Shown piece after piece: positions 5,823 through 7,083 of a stretch of 7,083 nucleotides of DNA (position 1 is its first letter; the number at the start of each line of letters is the position of its first letter). The stretch is taken from contig JAFNZQ010000293.1 of the NCBI GenBank assembly GCA_017382775.1, positions 1 through 7,083 of the forward strand, read 5' to 3'. The stretch is from Spirochaetaceae bacterium (GTDB lineage Bacteria > Spirochaetota > Spirochaetia > Treponematales > Treponemataceae). Made by a program: the position numbers and the translations under genes. Under the pieces are notes generated by a model, which saw only the letters and a list, made by a program, of their open reading frames with translations, was not told where the DNA came from and searched no databases.

Positions 5823-6899
5823 ATGAGTGAGCACAAGAGGTTTGGTACCACAATTACTTTTTCTTTAACAGTATTATCCACAATAGCGGTGTGTGCCGTA
5901 TTAAAGATCACTGCCGGCGTTGTTATTCCCGTAGTCGTGGCAATTTTATTGTCCTTTGTGTTTGAACCTGCCATTCTTTTCTTAAATGAACGGCTTCATT
6001 TTCCCCGATTTTTGGCCAATATTTTGGTTATACTCATTTTCATAGTTGCATTGGTTTTGGTTGCGGGCGCTCTAACTGTTACAATCTCATCCATACAGAG
6101 TCAATATGTAAAATATGAAAATCGATTTCTCATGGTTTATCAAAATATTGCCGAATGGTTCAAGCTACCTTTTAATGCCGAAGCAACTTTACTTACCAAT
6201 CTGTGGGAACAAGGAGCTGTCCGTACCTTCGTGGCAAATACGATAGTAAAATTCTCCAATGAATTGGTTTCATTGGTAAAAAATTTCGTTTTGGTAATAC
6301 TGTTTATGTTCTTCTTTTTCGGTGAAATGGGCGTATTCCGAAAAAAAATTCAACTTATTTTCTCTGCTAATATGAAAGACAGCGACACCATCCGAAATAT
6401 GATTATCGAGGCCATATCGAAGGTAACAAAATATCTATCCATAAAATTTATTATTTCTTTTTTCACAGGTCTATTTGTCTTTTTGTTGACTTCAATAGTT
6501 AAATTGGATTTTGCCTTTTTGTGGGGAGTGATAGCCTTTGTTTTGAATTTTATACCTAATTTCGGTTCAATAGTTTCCGGTGTCCTTACCACAGCCTTTG
6601 CTTTGGTGCAATTTTGGGGGGATGCATCCAAAATTATATACGTGGGCATTGTGATGCTTTCGGTGAATATGATATTGGGTAATTTAGTTGAACCGAAATT
6701 GCAAGGCGATCAGTTGGGGATTTCACCGTTTGCAATCTTAGTTTCCCTTTCTATATGGGGATTTTTGTGGGATTTTGCGGGATTGATTTTGGCCGTTCCC
6801 ATAATGGCAATTATTAAGATTGTTGCGGACAATATTGGCCTAAAAACTGTTTCCGTACTGTTACAAAATAAGAGTGCTTTGGAAAATTCACCGGAGTGA
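5823..6899 (+). CDS. AI-2E family transporter-like membrane protein
   Basis: The 358-residue protein has the layout of the AI-2E/PerM-type family. There are hydrophobic pairs at about 10-28, 31-54 and 62-90, a soluble region at about 90-145, a membrane segment at about 146-168, a polar region to 200, and then a C-terminal membrane bundle at about 205-340. Family signatures are NFIPNFGSI (242-250), GNLVEPKLQG (286-295) and IWGFLWDFAGLILAVP (311-326). Members include the quorum-signal exporter TqsA and Na+/H+ antiporters of the same fold, but most are uncharacterised, so the substrate here is unknown. It follows serS with a 6-bp gap, which indicates co-transcription but no obvious functional link. 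The 3' end overlaps the convergent mutase gene by 12 bp. Confidence 0.9.
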   Translation: MSEHKRFGTTITFSLTVLSTIAVCAVLKITAGVVIPVVVAILLSFVFEPAILFLNERLHFPRFLANILVILIFIVALVLVAGALTVTISSIQSQYVKYENRFLMVYQNIAEWFKLPFNAEATLLTNLWEQGAVRTFVANTIVKFSNELVSLVKNFVLVILFMFFFFGEMGVFRKKIQLIFSANMKDSDTIRNMIIEAISKVTKYLSIKFIISFFTGLFVFLLTSIVKLDFAFLWGVIAFVLNFIPNFGSIVSGVLTTAFALVQFWGDASKIIYVGIVMLSVNMILGNLVEPKLQGDQLGISPFAILVSLSIWGFLWDFAGLILAVPIMAIIKIVADNIGLKTVSVLLQNKSALENSPE

Positions 6900-7083
6900 A
6901 CAGGCCGCTTCTATCATTTCACGATGAATTTGCAAAAGTTCATCGTGAATATCCGGTTTATCTCCCTCAACGTCACACATAACACGAAAAACCTTTTCCG
7001 TGCGACTACCTCGCATCCAAATAAAGGCCTTGTTGCGTCCATCCTTGTCACGAAAAATTATTTTAAAACCACCGGTGTCACTG
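6888..7083 (-). CDS. Phosphohexomutase (phosphoglucomutase/phosphomannomutase family), C-terminal part
   Basis: This frame enters on the minus strand from the right edge and ends at TGA (6890-6888), giving 65 visible residues. FIWMRGSRTEKVFRVMCDVEG contains the phosphate-binding loop of domain 4 of the alpha-D-phosphohexomutases (family form RxSGTEPxxRV). Here it is RGSRTEKVFRV, with R in place of the usual G and K in place of P. A short acidic helix and a CSLR tail follow. The family moves phosphate between C1 and C6 of glucose or mannose in the cytoplasm. With glycogen synthase at the other end of the window it may belong to the same sugar metabolism, although the two are not in one operon. 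The catalytic serine domain is outside the window, so glucose versus mannose specificity is open. The last four codons and stop overlap the AI-2E gene. Confidence 0.75.
   Translation of the reverse strand, partial: SDTGGFKIIFRDKDGRNKAFIWMRGSRTEKVFRVMCDVEGDKPDIHDELLQIHREMIEAACSLR
6918..6949 (+). terminator. Long hairpin 18 bases after the AI-2E gene, inside the mutase coding end
   Basis: TTCACGATGAA (6918-6928) and TTCATCGTGAA (6939-6949) are perfect 11-bp complements. The stem continues inwards by one G-U and two A-U pairs to a GCAA tetraloop of the stable GNRA class. It is the only candidate 3' end for the serS-AI-2E transcript. No T-run follows, so it may be a weak or Rho-assisted terminator, or an RNA-stabilising 3' structure. 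On the minus strand the same bases encode the IHDELLQIHRE region of the mutase. Confidence 0.45.

Noticed and set aside
1..7083. Search for an accessory, defence or mobile system
   Set aside because: All coding space is taken by recognisable housekeeping genes. I see no transposase, integrase, attachment-site duplication at the tRNA or tmRNA 3' ends, toxin-antitoxin pair or CRISPR repeats.

Overview
The window is a compact bacterial chromosomal segment of moderately low GC (about 40% by eye). It has tight gene spacing, long A/T-rich promoter DNA and sigma70-type promoters. The gene set is housekeeping: glycogen synthase, an acyl-glycerol-phosphate acyltransferase, SecA, tRNA-Arg, tmRNA, seryl-tRNA synthetase, an AI-2E-family membrane protein and a phosphohexomutase. 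The flavour of the proteins and the tRNA and tmRNA genes without encoded CCA suggest a spirochaete of the Treponema type. That is inference from remembered family resemblance, not proven here.

Layout, left to right. Positions 1-241 hold the 3' end of a plus-strand ADP-glucose-type glycogen synthase. It converges, with an 8-bp gap, on a minus-strand unit secA-plsC (3741 down to 250) whose two genes are 3 bp apart. SecA is full length with all motor motifs and a zinc-binding SEC-C tail. The unit starts from a clear promoter at 3772-3800.

Positions 3742-4021 form a divergent, very A/T-rich intergenic region. It contains the secA promoter, a 14-bp-arm inverted repeat overlapping a possible second rightward promoter and a Fur-box-like sequence, and a strong extended -10 promoter (3983-4011). 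That promoter drives tRNA-Arg(UCU) (4022-4095) and, only 2 bp later, a one-piece tmRNA (4098-4473). The tmRNA encodes an unusually long, acidic and internally repetitive proteolysis tag that ends in ALAA.

serS (4542-5816) follows. Its near-consensus promoter (TTGACA, 17 bp, TATAAT) ends six bases before the ATG, so the mRNA is predicted to be leaderless. A Shine-Dalgarno sequence spanning the serS stop codon starts the AI-2E-family transporter gene (5823-6899). That gene overlaps by 12 bp the convergent 3' end of a minus-strand phosphohexomutase, which runs off the right edge. A perfect 11-bp hairpin with a GCAA loop lies inside the mutase coding end and is the only terminator-like structure at that junction.

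The central block is a translation cluster: tRNA-Arg, ribosome rescue RNA and an aminoacyl-tRNA synthetase. I see no mobile element, CRISPR array, phage gene or accessory system. The most interesting signals are the leaderless serS, the tandem tRNA-tmRNA transcript, the repeat-expanded tag and the dyad upstream of them.
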